A DNA stretch of 23,132 nucleotides from Cupriavidus sp. (GCA_013362725.1 JABFVP010000636.1:1-23132); one strand, 5' to 3'. Positions 1 to 7,978 are shown, counted from the stretch's first letter. Notes: generated by a model from the sequence alone, not told the origin. Numbers and translations: made by a program.

Positions 1-661
1 AGTCGAGGTGGTCCTGGGTCAGGTTGGTCAGCACCGCCACCGAGAAATGCGTGCCCGCTACGCGCTCCTGCTCGAGGCCGTGCGACGACACCTCCATCGC
101 CACGGCGCGCGCGCCGGCGTCGTGCAGCGTGGCCAGGCTGGCCTGCAGCTGCACCGCGTCGGGCGTGGTGAAGCCGGTGGCTTGCAGCGCGTCCGGGAAG
201 CCGGTGCCGAGCGTGCCGATGGCCGCGCAAGGCGTGCCGGCGGCCTGCAGCACGCGCGCCAGCCACTGGCTGCACGAGGTCTTGCCGTTGGTGCCGGTGA
301 TGCCGGTCACCGCCAGGCCGCGCGCCGGGTTGCCGTGCCAGCCGGCGGCGATCGGGCCGGCCAGCTGGTGCAGGCGGCTCACGGCCAGGTGCGGCACGAC
401 GTCGCCGAAGGGCCAGTCGAAGCCGTCGGCCTCATAGACCACCGCGCCCGCGCCGGCGGCGATCGCCTGCGCGATATACGGCCGGCCGTCGGTAGCGAGG
501 CGGTCGTTGCCCAGCACGTAGGCGAAGAACACATCGCCGCGCGCCAGGCGCCGGGTATCGCCGCTCAGCTGCGCCGCGGCGGCCACGTTGGTACGCAGCC
601 AGGCCAGCGCGTTGCTGGCCTGGGCGGTGACCTCGAGGGGGAGCAGGGGCTTGGCCGTCAT
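1..661 (-). CDS. murE: MurE, UDP-MurNAc-tripeptide synthetase (3' end beyond window)
   Basis: This cytoplasmic Mur ligase adds the third amino acid, normally meso-diaminopimelate in Gram-negatives, to UDP-MurNAc-L-Ala-D-Glu using ATP. Only the first 220 residues are present; the gene runs off the left edge. Seen directly: the P-loop ITGTNGKTS at about residues 121-129, FTTPDAVQLQA near 164-174, EVSSHGLEQ near 190-198 and LTNLTQDHLD at the truncated end, all typical of MurE. The part of the C-terminal domain that sets amino-acid specificity is missing, so the third residue is not proven by sequence here. The ATG at 661 was chosen because it opens the frame ten bases after the ftsI stop and gives the usual MurE N-terminus. 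It is the last visible member of the dcw operon; murF and mraY are expected beyond the edge. Confidence 0.95.
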   Translation of the reverse strand, partial: MTAKPLLPLEVTAQASNALAWLRTNVAAAAQLSGDTRRLARGDVFFAYVLGNDRLATDGRPYIAQAIAAGAGAVVYEADGFDWPFGDVVPHLAVSRLHQLAGPIAAGWHGNPARGLAVTGITGTNGKTSCSQWLARVLQAAGTPCAAIGTLGTGFPDALQATGFTTPDAVQLQASLATLHDAGARAVAMEVSSHGLEQERVAGTHFSVAVLTNLTQDHLD

Positions 662-671
662 CGGGTCGATC

Positions 672-2477
672 TCATTGGGTCGAGCTCCACGGTTCGCTTT
701 CCTGCACCTTGTCGCTGACCACCAGCTGGCGGATCGGCGAATCGGGCTGGACGTTCAGCGCGCGCAGCGTGCCGCCGGTGATGGCGGCGAACGCCGGGCC
801 GGCGACCAGGCCGCCGTAGTGGCTGCCGGCAGTGGGCTCGTCCACGCTGACGGCGACAATGATGCGCGGATTCGACATCGGCGCCAGGCCGATAAACGAG
901 GCGCGGTACTTGCTGCGGTTGTAGCCGCGCCCTTCATGCTTGTAGGCGGTGCCGGTCTTGCCGCCGACGCGGTAGCCCATCACCTGCGCCTCGGGCGCGG
1001 TGCCGCCGGGCGCGGTCACGGTTTCCAGCATCGCGCGCACGTCGCGCGCCACCTGCGGCGACAGGATGCGCTCGCCGGTGGCGGGGCCGCTGGCGCGGAA
1101 CATCGTCACCGGGATCAGCTCGCCGTCATGCGCGAAGATGGTGTAGGCATGCGCCATCTGGAACAGCGACACCGACAGGCCGTAGCCGTACGACATGGTG
1201 GCCTGCTCGATCGGGCGCCAGCTCTTGTACGGGCGCACGCGCCCGGCGACCGCGCCGGGAAAGCCGATCTTGGGCGCCTGCCCCAGGCCGATGCTGGTGT
1301 ACATGTCCCACATTTCCTGCGGCTTCATCATCATCGCGATCTTGGTCGTGCCGATGTTGGACGACTTCTGGATCACGCCGGTGACAGTGAGCGCGCCATA
1401 GTTGTGGGTATCGGTGATGGTGGCGCCTTCGAAGCTGTACTTGCCCGTTGTGGCGATCACCGTCGACGGCGACACGCGCTTGAGCTGCAGCGCCAGCCCC
1501 ACCGTGATCGGCTTCATCATCGAGCCGGGCTCGAAGGTGTCGGTCAGCACGCGGTTGCGCAGCTGCTCGCCCGACAACCGGGTGCGGTCGTTGGGGTTGT
1601 AGGTGGGCCAGTTGGCCAGCGCCAGCACCTCGCCGGTCTGGGCGTCGAGCACCACCGCGCTGGCGGCCTTGGCCTTGTGCTTCTCAACCACGGCCTTGAG
1701 CTCGTTGTAGGCCAGGTACTGGATCTTGGCGTCGATCGACAGCTGGATGTCCTCGCCGTCGCGCGGGGTCTTGAGCACGCCGACGTCCTCGACCACGCGG
1801 CCGAGCCGGTCCTTGATCACCCGGCGCGCGCCGGCGCGGCCGGCCAGGCCGCTCTCGCGAGCCAGCTCGACCCCTTCCTGGCCGCGGTCCTCGACGTTGG
1901 TGAAGCCGACGATATGCGCCATCGCCTCCCCTTCCGGGTAGAAGCGCTTGTATTCGCGGGTCTGGTGGATGCCGTCGATCTTCAGCGCGGCGATCTTGTC
2001 GGCGACGTCGGGCAGCACCTGGCGCTTCAGGTAGACAAAGCCCTTGTCCTCGGACAGCTTCTTGCCCAGATCCTTCTCGGACATGCCAAGCAGTTTGGCC
2101 AACTGGCGGATCTTGGCGGCCTCGACCTGGTTGGGCACGTCCTCGGGCACCGCCCAGATCGCCTTGACCGGCAGGCTGGTAGCCAGCACCAGGCCGTTGC
2201 GGTCGAGGATCTTGCCGCGCGTGGCCGGCAATTCGAGCGTGCGCTGGAAGCGCTTCTTGCCCTCGGCCTCGTAGAACTGGTTGCCGGGTCCCTGGATCCA
2301 CGCCGCGCGCACGGCCAGCGCGACGAACGCGGCGAACATCAGGAACACCACCAGCTTGGAGCGCCACATCGGCAAGCGCAGGCCCAGCACCGGGCTGGCG
2401 GCGAACTGGCCGCTGCGCGGGCGCGACGCGGTGCCGTTGCGGTCACGGCGGGGCGGGTTGGGGCGGGCCATGCTCAT
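672..2477 (-). CDS. ftsI: FtsI (PBP3), septal peptidoglycan transpeptidase
   Basis: FtsI is the division-specific class B penicillin-binding protein that cross-links septal peptidoglycan in the periplasm with FtsW. The 601-residue product has a short basic cytoplasmic tail, one membrane segment at about 41-60, the PBP dimerisation region (ATRGKILDRNG near 85-95), then the transpeptidase domain with all three catalytic motifs: SMMK at 319-322, SSN at 372-374 and KTGT at 507-510. The frame stays open to 2798, but the ATG at 2477 was chosen because it shares one base with the ftsL stop (TGATG) and gives a normal N-terminus; a second ATG two codons later is an alternative. Length is normal for the family and no key residue is missing. 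It is probably translationally coupled to ftsL. Confidence 0.97.
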   Translation of the reverse strand: MSMARPNPPRRDRNGTASRPRSGQFAASPVLGLRLPMWRSKLVVFLMFAAFVALAVRAAWIQGPGNQFYEAEGKKRFQRTLELPATRGKILDRNGLVLATSLPVKAIWAVPEDVPNQVEAAKIRQLAKLLGMSEKDLGKKLSEDKGFVYLKRQVLPDVADKIAALKIDGIHQTREYKRFYPEGEAMAHIVGFTNVEDRGQEGVELARESGLAGRAGARRVIKDRLGRVVEDVGVLKTPRDGEDIQLSIDAKIQYLAYNELKAVVEKHKAKAASAVVLDAQTGEVLALANWPTYNPNDRTRLSGEQLRNRVLTDTFEPGSMMKPITVGLALQLKRVSPSTVIATTGKYSFEGATITDTHNYGALTVTGVIQKSSNIGTTKIAMMMKPQEMWDMYTSIGLGQAPKIGFPGAVAGRVRPYKSWRPIEQATMSYGYGLSVSLFQMAHAYTIFAHDGELIPVTMFRASGPATGERILSPQVARDVRAMLETVTAPGGTAPEAQVMGYRVGGKTGTAYKHEGRGYNRSKYRASFIGLAPMSNPRIIVAVSVDEPTAGSHYGGLVAGPAFAAITGGTLRALNVQPDSPIRQLVVSDKVQESEPWSSTQ

Positions 2478-2788
2478 CAGCGCGCCTCCGCTGCGCTGGC
2501 CGGCGCGGATGGTGCCGGCGGCAGCACGATGCCGGACAGGTACTGGGTCTTGCCGGGGTTGACCGGCGCCATCTTCAGCTGCGCGCGCGCGGCATCGGCA
2601 ATGCGCGCGCTCTTGCCCAGCGCGCTCTGCTGGTACTGCAGGCGCGACCAGTCGATATCGAGCTGCCGCTCTTCCGCCTGGGCCCGCTCGAGCGCGACGA
2701 ACAGCGTGCGCGCCTGGTGCTGCGCGCTCACCAGCGACAGCGCGCACAGGATCAGCGCGGCCAGCAGGAAGAAGGTCAGGCGGTTCAT
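2477..2788 (-). CDS. ftsL: FtsL, bitopic cell-division protein
   Basis: FtsL is a small inner-membrane protein that joins FtsB and FtsQ in the divisome and helps activate FtsWI. The 103-residue product has the expected plan: a very short N-terminus, a hydrophobic segment at about residues 5-22, then a charged and glutamine-rich periplasmic helix (about 24-70) suited to a coiled coil, and a proline/alanine-rich tail. FtsL sequences are poorly conserved, so the call leans on this architecture and on its position between rsmH and ftsI. Its ATG overlaps the rsmH stop (ATGA), and its stop shares a base with the ftsI start, so all three are probably translated as a coupled block. Confidence 0.92.
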   Translation of the reverse strand: MNRLTFFLLAALILCALSLVSAQHQARTLFVALERAQAEERQLDIDWSRLQYQQSALGKSARIADAARAQLKMAPVNPGKTQYLSGIVLPPAPSAPASAAEAR

Positions 2789-3786
2789 GCGCGCGCACCT
2801 CCGCCAGCGGCTGGCACGGCAGGCGCCAGCTTCTCGGCCACGCGCATCACCGCCGAGCGCGCGCGCGGGTTGGCGGCCACCTCTTCGGCGCCCGGCTTGT
2901 AGCGGCCGAGCAGGCGCAGCGTCGGTTGCGGCAGGTCGGCCGCGCGCAGCGGCGCGCGGCGCAGCGCCGGATCGGCATCCTGCTGGGGACGGGCGTGCGC
3001 CGCCATGAACCGCTTGACGATGCGGTCCTCCAGCGAATGGAAGCTGATCACCACCAGGCGTCCCCCTACCTGCAGCAGGTCATAAGCCGCCTTCAGCCCT
3101 CTTTCGAGGTCCTCAAGCTCTTGATTGACGTGAATCCGTAGAGCCTGAAAGGTGCGGGTCGCAGGGTCCTGACCCTTCTCGCGTGTTTTGACGGCTTTCG
3201 CCACGAGCGCGGCAAGGTCGGCAGTAGTGGCGATGGGTCCGCCATCGCCGGATTGGCTCCGGCGAGCAACAATCGCCTTTGCAATCTGTACAGCAAACCG
3301 TTCTTCCCCATAGTCTCGTATCACCCTGGCAATGTCCTGCTCATCCGCCTGCGCCAGCCACTGGGCGGCAGTGATGCCGCGCGTGGTGTCCATGCGCATG
3401 TCCAGCGGGCCCTCGAAACGAAAGGAAAACCCCCTCGCCGCCTCATCGATCTGGGGCGAGCTGATCCCCAGATCGAGCAGCACGCCGGCGACATGGCCGC
3501 GCCCCGCCAGGCGTTCCGCCATGGCCGCAAAGCTCGCGTGCTCAATGGAGAAGCGGGCATCCTTGATGGTGCCCGCTTCTGCGATTGCTGCTGGGTCCTT
3601 GTCGAACGCAACCAGGGCCCCGTCTGGCCCCAGCCGGGCCAGTACCGCCCGGCTGTGCCCTCCCCGGCCGAAGGTGCCGTCGACATACACCCCGTCGGGC
3701 CGCCAGACCAGCGCGTCGACGGCCTCGTCCAGCAGCACGGTGCGATGCTGCAAGGCGGGGGTTGCCGGGGTTCCGGTAGGTCTCAT
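2785..3786 (-). CDS. rsmH: RsmH (MraW), 16S rRNA C1402 N4-methyltransferase
   Basis: RsmH methylates N4 of C1402 in 16S rRNA, in the ribosomal P site, using S-adenosylmethionine. The 333-residue product shows the family signatures in order: VDGTFGRGGHS at 35-45 (SAM-binding loop), LLDLGISSPQID at 103-114, GPLDMRMD at 126-133, then YGEERFA, RTFQALRIHVNQEL, ISFHSLEDRIVKRF and the C-terminal NPRARSAVMRVAEK. Length is close to the usual 310-330 residues, with a short extra N-terminus and an alanine/glycine-rich tail. It starts 7 bases after mraZ and its stop overlaps the ftsL start. It is the second gene of the dcw operon and is probably transcribed from the promoter upstream of mraZ. Confidence 0.97.
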   Translation of the reverse strand: MRPTGTPATPALQHRTVLLDEAVDALVWRPDGVYVDGTFGRGGHSRAVLARLGPDGALVAFDKDPAAIAEAGTIKDARFSIEHASFAAMAERLAGRGHVAGVLLDLGISSPQIDEAARGFSFRFEGPLDMRMDTTRGITAAQWLAQADEQDIARVIRDYGEERFAVQIAKAIVARRSQSGDGGPIATTADLAALVAKAVKTREKGQDPATRTFQALRIHVNQELEDLERGLKAAYDLLQVGGRLVVISFHSLEDRIVKRFMAAHARPQQDADPALRRAPLRAADLPQPTLRLLGRYKPGAEEVAANPRARSAVMRVAEKLAPAVPAAGGGARA

Positions 3787-3793
3787 GACCTCA

Positions 3794-4222
3794 TCAGAAA
3801 GAGAAATTCTTCAATGCTTCTGGCATGCCCTGCGCCATCGCCTGCTGTTCCTTGGCGGCGTACGTTGCGGCATCCCACACTTCGAAATGGCTGCCCATGC
3901 CGAGCAGCATGACTTCCTTGTCGAGCATGGCGGCACTGCGCAGCTCCGGTGCGATCAGCACCCGGCCTGCGCCGTCCATTTCCACGTCGGCGGCGTTGCC
4001 CAGGAAGATGCGCTTCCACCAGTGCGCATCCATCGGCAGCGCTGCAATGCGCGTGCGGAAGTTTTCCCACTCGGGCCGGGGAAACAGCAGCAGGCAGCCA
4101 TCCGGGTGCTTGGTCAGCGTCACCCGGCCCTCGGCCTGCTGTTGCAGCGCTTCGCGATGCCGCGACGGAATCGACATCCGCCCCTTGGCATCCAGCGACA
4201 GCGCCGATGCTCCCTGAAACAA
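3794..4222 (-). CDS. mraZ: MraZ, dcw operon transcriptional regulator
   Basis: MraZ is a ring-forming DNA-binding protein that represses the dcw operon in Escherichia coli. The 142-residue product has the two SpoVT/AbrB-like repeats of the family, marked by DAKGRMSIPSRHR at about 11-23 and DGAGRVLIAPELR at about 83-95. The start chosen is a TTG: the frame begins LFQGASALSLDAKGR if read literally, matching the common MFQGAS N-terminus, and a GGGAG ribosome site (4228-4232) lies five bases before it. I saw no in-frame ATG just upstream. It is the first gene of the cluster, with the candidate promoter and MraZ-box array about 110 bases upstream, so negative autoregulation is likely by analogy. 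Confidence 0.95.
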   Translation of the reverse strand: MFQGASALSLDAKGRMSIPSRHREALQQQAEGRVTLTKHPDGCLLLFPRPEWENFRTRIAALPMDAHWWKRIFLGNAADVEMDGAGRVLIAPELRSAAMLDKEVMLLGMGSHFEVWDAATYAAKEQQAMAQGMPEALKNFSF

Positions 4223-4330
4223 GCTTGCTCCCGGTCCACGCCGGCCCTGCGAACGGTTCGCCGGCCGGCCTGCGCGTGAATCCTTCCGTTCCGACGATGG
4301 TGAGAATCATCCCATGGCCGGGGCCCAATT

Positions 4331-4366
4331 TCACACAAAAATACACTTCCTCACACTATTTCCCAC
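4331..4366 (-). promoter_or_regulatory. Candidate MraZ-binding box array (four decamers)
   Basis: Four boxes spaced exactly 10 bases apart read, in mraZ orientation, GTGGGA (4366-4361), GTGTGA (4356-4351), GTGTAT (4346-4341) and GTGTGA (4336-4331). Known MraZ sites are direct repeats of TGGGN separated by about 5 bases, which is the same 10-base period. Here only the first box has the TGGG core; the others keep GTG followed mostly by TGA. The first box overlaps the candidate -10 and the rest cover the probable start site, a position suited to repression. Confidence 0.65.
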
Positions 4367-4393
4367 TTTAGAGGAAGCGATATGGGCGGTCAA
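4365..4393 (-). promoter_or_regulatory. Candidate sigma70 promoter of the dcw operon
   Basis: On the minus strand TTGACC (4393-4388, five of six consensus bases) is followed after exactly 17 bases by TAAAGT (4370-4365, four of six). Transcription would begin near 4358, giving a leader of about 135 bases before mraZ. An A-tract (GATTAAAAAAATC on the minus strand, about 4418-4430) lies further upstream. The promoter call is inferred from sequence only. Confidence 0.6.
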
Positions 4394-4659
4394 GGCTGCA
4401 GGCGGGGCAGCAAACGAGATTTTTTTAATCAGAACAATGACTTAGCGCGCACACCTCACGCACCGGCAAAGTGAATCCTTAATGAAATGAAGATCTTAGG
4501 GAGGAAAGCAGAGAAACCACCTGAGAACCACTTGCGGAGGAACTGCCGGGCGCGCCGGAAAGACCTGTCGCGGCGCGCGCCCAGAGGATACAACAATTGC
4601 CCGCCAGCTCCGCTGAATTCAGGGCTGGGCGGCAGAAGCCCGATCCCGGGCGACCAATC
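4394..4659. other. Gap between the dcw promoter and coq7
   Basis: I see no convincing gene here. The stretch has an AT-rich patch (about 4418-4500) upstream of the dcw promoter. A short hairpin, GCCCG-ATCC-CGGGC at 4638-4651, lies just after the coq7 stop; in the coq7 direction it is followed by only a weak T run, so it is at best a weak terminator. Confidence 0.4.
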
Positions 4660-5283
4660 TCAGATGCGGTAGGCGGCGGTGGTCATCACGCGCGAGGCAC
4701 CGCGCATCAGCGCCCGCACCGGCGCGGGCAGGGGCATGCCGCCGGCCTCGCGCGCGGCGTCGCCATGGCGGATTTCGTCGTCACGCATCTGCTCGAGGAT
4801 GGCGCGCGAGCGCCCGTCGGACTCGGGCAGGCGGTCCAGGTGTCCGCCGAGGTGATGCTCCACCTGGCGCTCGGTCTCGGCAACGAAGCCCAGGCTGACG
4901 CGATCGCCGGCGCGGCCTGCGATCCAGCCGATGGCGAAGGCGCCTGCGTACCACAGCGGATTGAGCAGGCTCGGACGCGAGCCCAGCTCGCGCAGGCGCT
5001 CGGCGCACCAGGCCAGGTGGTCTTCTTCTTCGCGCGCGGCGGCGTCCATCTGCGCGCGCACCGCGCCGTTGCGCGCGGTCAGCTTCTGCGCCTGGTACAG
5101 GGCCTGGGCGCAGACCTCGCCGACATGGTTGATGCGCATCAGGCCGGCCACATGGCGGCGCTCGTCGGCGCTCATCTGTTCGGTGTCCGGCGCCAGCCGG
5201 TCAGCCGGGTTCGCGCGCGCCGAGCGCGTGGCGCCGGCAATGGCGCGCAGGGCCACGTCGAATTCTTTGATCAGGGTGTCCAT
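4660..5283 (-). CDS. coq7: Coq7, 2-polyprenyl-3-methyl-6-methoxy-1,4-benzoquinone monooxygenase
   Basis: Coq7 is a membrane-associated di-iron enzyme that hydroxylates demethoxyubiquinone in the late steps of ubiquinone synthesis. The 207-residue product shows the ferritin-like ligand pattern: E56 in INHVGEVCAQ, E86 and H89 in REEEDHLAWC, a glutamate in TERQVEHH (138 or 142), and E170 and H173 in RDDEIRHGDAA. A hydrophobic patch near 107-122 fits membrane attachment. The frame is open 28 codons further upstream, but the ATG at 5283 gives the usual N-terminus (MDTLIKEFD) and the upstream extension is arginine/proline-rich and unlike the family; the ribosome site is weak. It stands alone, downstream of the dcw promoter region on the same strand and divergent from the porin. 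Confidence 0.93.
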   Translation of the reverse strand: MDTLIKEFDVALRAIAGATRSARANPADRLAPDTEQMSADERRHVAGLMRINHVGEVCAQALYQAQKLTARNGAVRAQMDAAAREEEDHLAWCAERLRELGSRPSLLNPLWYAGAFAIGWIAGRAGDRVSLGFVAETERQVEHHLGGHLDRLPESDGRSRAILEQMRDDEIRHGDAAREAGGMPLPAPVRALMRGASRVMTTAAYRI

Positions 5284-5618
5284 GTCGCAGAGGCGGTTGG
5301 AATCGGTGCCCGGGCAAGCCCTGCCATGGTGGGGTGCGCGCTGCGGCGCGGCACGCCGGGGCGCCATCGGGATTACCCGTATTGTAGCTTGCCTCTAATC
5401 GCCGCCAGCCCGCATGCCGCCTGGCGTTGATACGCCCGGCTACTCAGAAACCCTGAGTTGTTAAAACAAGACAAGGGGTTGGGCCCCAATGGTGAACGAA
5501 AAGTTGTTTGTTAGAGTACTTCGCAACTTCCAAGGAAGTTTGACGCACGGGAGATGGAGACCATCAGGAGGTTCTCCCGGGCCGACACCAATAATTCTTA
5601 CAGTGGAGATCAACGAGC
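5284..5618. other. coq7/porin divergent intergenic region with inverted repeats
   Basis: This 335-base gap must hold the promoters of both divergent genes. Visible are three inverted repeats: ACTCAG-N5-CTGAGT (5442-5458), AACTTCC-AA-GGAAGTT (5525-5540), and CGGGAGA-N18-TCTCCCG (5548-5579), which would form a hairpin in the porin leader. The porin ribosome site GGAG is at 5605-5608. I found no -35/-10 pair good enough to name a promoter. Confidence 0.45.
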
Positions 5619-6752
5619 ATGAAGAAATCGCTTCTGGCGCTGGCAGCGCTTGGCGCATTTGCTGGGGCGGCGCAGGCCCAATCGAGCGTGACCCTGTACG
5701 GGGTGGTCGATGCCAACATCGAATACGTGAGCCACATGTCCAGCGTCACGCCGTCGGCCGCCAACGGCCTGGCAGTCGGCCCGGCTGAAAACGTCTTCCG
5801 GCTGACCTCGGGCGGCCTGTCCGGTTCGCGTTGGGGTCTGCGCGGTGTGGAAGACCTGGGCAGCGGCCTGAAGGCGCTGTTCGTGCTCGAAAGCGGTTTC
5901 GGTCTCGATGACGGCCGGTCCCAGCAAGGCGGCCGGCTGTTCGGTCGTCAGGCTTACGTCGGCCTGGAAAGCGATCGCGTGGGCCGCTTCACCTTCGGTC
6001 GCCAGTACACCACGCTGTTCGACATGATGGCCAACTTCTCGCCGACCGGCTATGCCACCCAGTATGAGCCGGTGGTGGCGCAGCTGGGCCTGAACTTCCG
6101 CTCGGATAATACCGCCAAGTACACCGGCAAGTTCGGTCCGGTGACGGCGATCGCCCACTGGTCGTTCGGCAACGGCGTGGCCGGCGGCGGCGAGGTGCCG
6201 GGCCAGTTCCGCCGCGACACCGGCTACGGTGCCGGCGTGTCGTGGGCGGCAGGCCCGTTCGGCGTTTCGGCGGCCTACGACCAGTACAACCCGACCCTGA
6301 ACGCCGCCGGCGGCACCGGCGACTTCAAGAAGGCAGCCGTTGCGGCGAGCTACGCCTTCGGCCCGGCCAAGCTGATGGCCGGCTACCGCTGGGGCATGAA
6401 CAAGGCCCCCAACGACAACACCATCCTGAAGGACAACTACTACTGGGTGGGTGCCAACTACCAGGTCACCCCGGCGCTGGGCCTGACGCTCGCCTACTTC
6501 TACGACGACGTCAAGAACCTGAACCTGGCCGCTACCGGCACCACCAACAACATCAAGAACCCCTGGCAGATCTCGTTCGTCGCCGACTACAACCTGTCCA
6601 AGCGCACCGACGTGTACCTGACCACCGCCTACGCGAAGAACGCCGGCGTCAACTTCGACACCTCGGCCATCAGCTTCGCCAACGGCTACTTCCTTGGCAC
6701 CGGCAAGGACAACATGGTCGGCGTCGCGCTGGGCATCCGCCACAAGTTCTGA
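5619..6752 (+). CDS. Outer-membrane porin, Burkholderiales Gram-negative porin family
   Basis: This is a general-diffusion porin, predicted to form a trimeric beta-barrel in the outer membrane. The 377-residue precursor has a classic signal peptide (MKKSLLALAALGAFAG, then AAQA cleaved at about 20/21), a first strand SSVTLYGVVD, the conserved SRWGLRGVEDLGSGLKA segment, FGRQAYVGL and FGRQYTTLFD, and ends with a C-terminal phenylalanine (GIRHKF) needed for barrel assembly. Alternating hydrophobic residues and glycine/aromatic-rich strands continue throughout. A GGAG lies 10 bases before the ATG. It appears monocistronic: a strong terminator follows and the upstream leader is structured. Which solutes it passes cannot be read from sequence, and Burkholderiales carry many paralogues. 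Confidence 0.93.
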   Translation: MKKSLLALAALGAFAGAAQAQSSVTLYGVVDANIEYVSHMSSVTPSAANGLAVGPAENVFRLTSGGLSGSRWGLRGVEDLGSGLKALFVLESGFGLDDGRSQQGGRLFGRQAYVGLESDRVGRFTFGRQYTTLFDMMANFSPTGYATQYEPVVAQLGLNFRSDNTAKYTGKFGPVTAIAHWSFGNGVAGGGEVPGQFRRDTGYGAGVSWAAGPFGVSAAYDQYNPTLNAAGGTGDFKKAAVAASYAFGPAKLMAGYRWGMNKAPNDNTILKDNYYWVGANYQVTPALGLTLAYFYDDVKNLNLAATGTTNNIKNPWQISFVADYNLSKRTDVYLTTAYAKNAGVNFDTSAISFANGYFLGTGKDNMVGVALGIRHKF

Positions 6753-6786
6753 TCCGCCTGATCCGGCTTCTACAGGCCGATCCAGC

Positions 6787-6810
6787 AAGGCACCTTCGGG
6801 TGCCTTTTTT
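6787..6810 (+). terminator. Rho-independent terminator of the porin gene
   Basis: AAGGCACC pairs perfectly with GGTGCCTT around a TTCG tetraloop, and the T run at 6805-6810 follows. It lies 35 bases after the porin stop and is one of the clearest intrinsic terminators in the window. Confidence 0.9.
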
Positions 6811-6934
6811 CATGGCCGGCACGCGTGCGCACGCCATAGGGCATCACCTCATCGGCGTCGCCGCGGGTGCCGACTAGAATGCACTGACGATACGCACCGT
6901 GGGCTATCCAGCGGGCCACAACAGGAGACCAAGC

Positions 6935-7936
6935 ATGCAACCCAATCGCCGGCGCGTCGTTGCGCTGCTGCTGTCCGCCAGCCTCGGCGCACTTGCCGCC
7001 TGGCCGGCGCTAGCCGCCGACCCTTATCCGGCCAGGCCGATCCGCCTGGTGGTGCCCTTCGCCGCTGGCGGCACCACTGACATCCTGGCGCGTGCGGTCG
7101 CGGCCGAGCTGGCCAAGCTGCCCGGCTGGAACGTGGTGGTCGACAACAAGCCCGGCGCCGGCGGCAATATCGGCGCCGACATCGTCGCCAAGGCCGCGCC
7201 CGACGGCTACACGCTGCTGATGGGCACGGTCGGCACCCATGGCATCAACCAGTCGCTGTACGGCAAGCTGCCGTTCGACCCGATCAAGGACTTCGCGCCG
7301 ATCACCGAGGTGGCGGCGGTGCCCAATGTGCTGGTGCTCAATCCGGCGTTTGCGCAGCAGAACAAGATCGACAGCGTCAAGGACCTGATCGCCTATGCGC
7401 GCGCCAATCCCGGCAAGATCAACATGGCCTCGAGCGGCAACGGCACCTCGATCCACCTCGCCGGCGAGCTGTTCAAGACGCAAACCCGGACCTTCATGGT
7501 GCACTTCCCGTACAAGGGCAGCGGTCCCGCGCTGACCGACCTGGCGGGCGGCACCATGCAGGTGATGTTCGACAACTTGCCGTCGTCGATGGCGCTGATC
7601 AAGAGCGGCAAGCTCAAGGCGCTGGCCGTGACCAGCGCCAGGCCGTCGCCGGCGCTGCCGGGCGTGCCGACCATCGCCCAGGCCGCCGGCCTGCCGCAGT
7701 ATGAGGCCAGCTCCTGGTTCGGCTTGCTGGCGCCGGCCGGCACGCCGCCGGACGTGATCCACCGCATCCAGCAGGTAGTGGCCAAGGCGCTGGGCGCCCC
7801 GGCGGTGCGCGAGCGGCTGCAGGCGCAGGGTGCCGAGCCGGTCGGCAACACGCCCGAGCAGTTCGCCGCCTTCATCCGGGCGGAAACCGCCAAGTGGGCC
7901 AAGGTGGTCAAGGATTCCGGCGCCAAGGTCGATTGA
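6935..7936 (+). CDS. Bug-family (TctC-like) periplasmic solute receptor
   Basis: Bug proteins are extracytoplasmic solute receptors of the tripartite tricarboxylate transporter type, greatly expanded in Bordetella and Cupriavidus; most bind carboxylated solutes. The 333-residue precursor has a signal peptide ending near WPALA at 27, then the family blocks YPARPIRLVVPFAAGG, VVDNKPGAGGNIGAD, APDGYTLLMG, KLPFDPIKDFAPI and PNVLVLNP. The ATG at 6935 was chosen because AGGAG lies 7 bases upstream and the signal peptide follows directly; an in-frame start at 6899 would add 12 unlikely residues. No TctA or TctB membrane subunit is nearby, as is usual for orphan Bug genes. The ligand is unknown; the MarR gene downstream may or may not control it. 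Confidence 0.92.
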   Translation: MQPNRRRVVALLLSASLGALAAWPALAADPYPARPIRLVVPFAAGGTTDILARAVAAELAKLPGWNVVVDNKPGAGGNIGADIVAKAAPDGYTLLMGTVGTHGINQSLYGKLPFDPIKDFAPITEVAAVPNVLVLNPAFAQQNKIDSVKDLIAYARANPGKINMASSGNGTSIHLAGELFKTQTRTFMVHFPYKGSGPALTDLAGGTMQVMFDNLPSSMALIKSGKLKALAVTSARPSPALPGVPTIAQAAGLPQYEASSWFGLLAPAGTPPDVIHRIQQVVAKALGAPAVRERLQAQGAEPVGNTPEQFAAFIRAETAKWAKVVKDSGAKVD

Positions 7937-7978
7937 CGCCGCTTTGACCGCCGGCAGGGCTTCGGCGCGCATCGCGCA

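Noticed and set aside
588..3008. Long plus-strand open frame of 806 codons antisense to ftsI/ftsL/rsmH
   Set aside because: It is rich in Arg, Ala, His and Gly with no domain, and lies opposite genes with clear catalytic motifs. High GC keeps antisense frames open.
4487..4672. Plus-strand 61-codon frame between mraZ and coq7
   Set aside because: Very basic, no domain, overlaps the coq7 3' end; no sign of selection visible.
5610..6788. Minus-strand 392-codon frame opposite the porin
   Set aside because: Shadow of a strongly supported porin with signal peptide and terminal phenylalanine.
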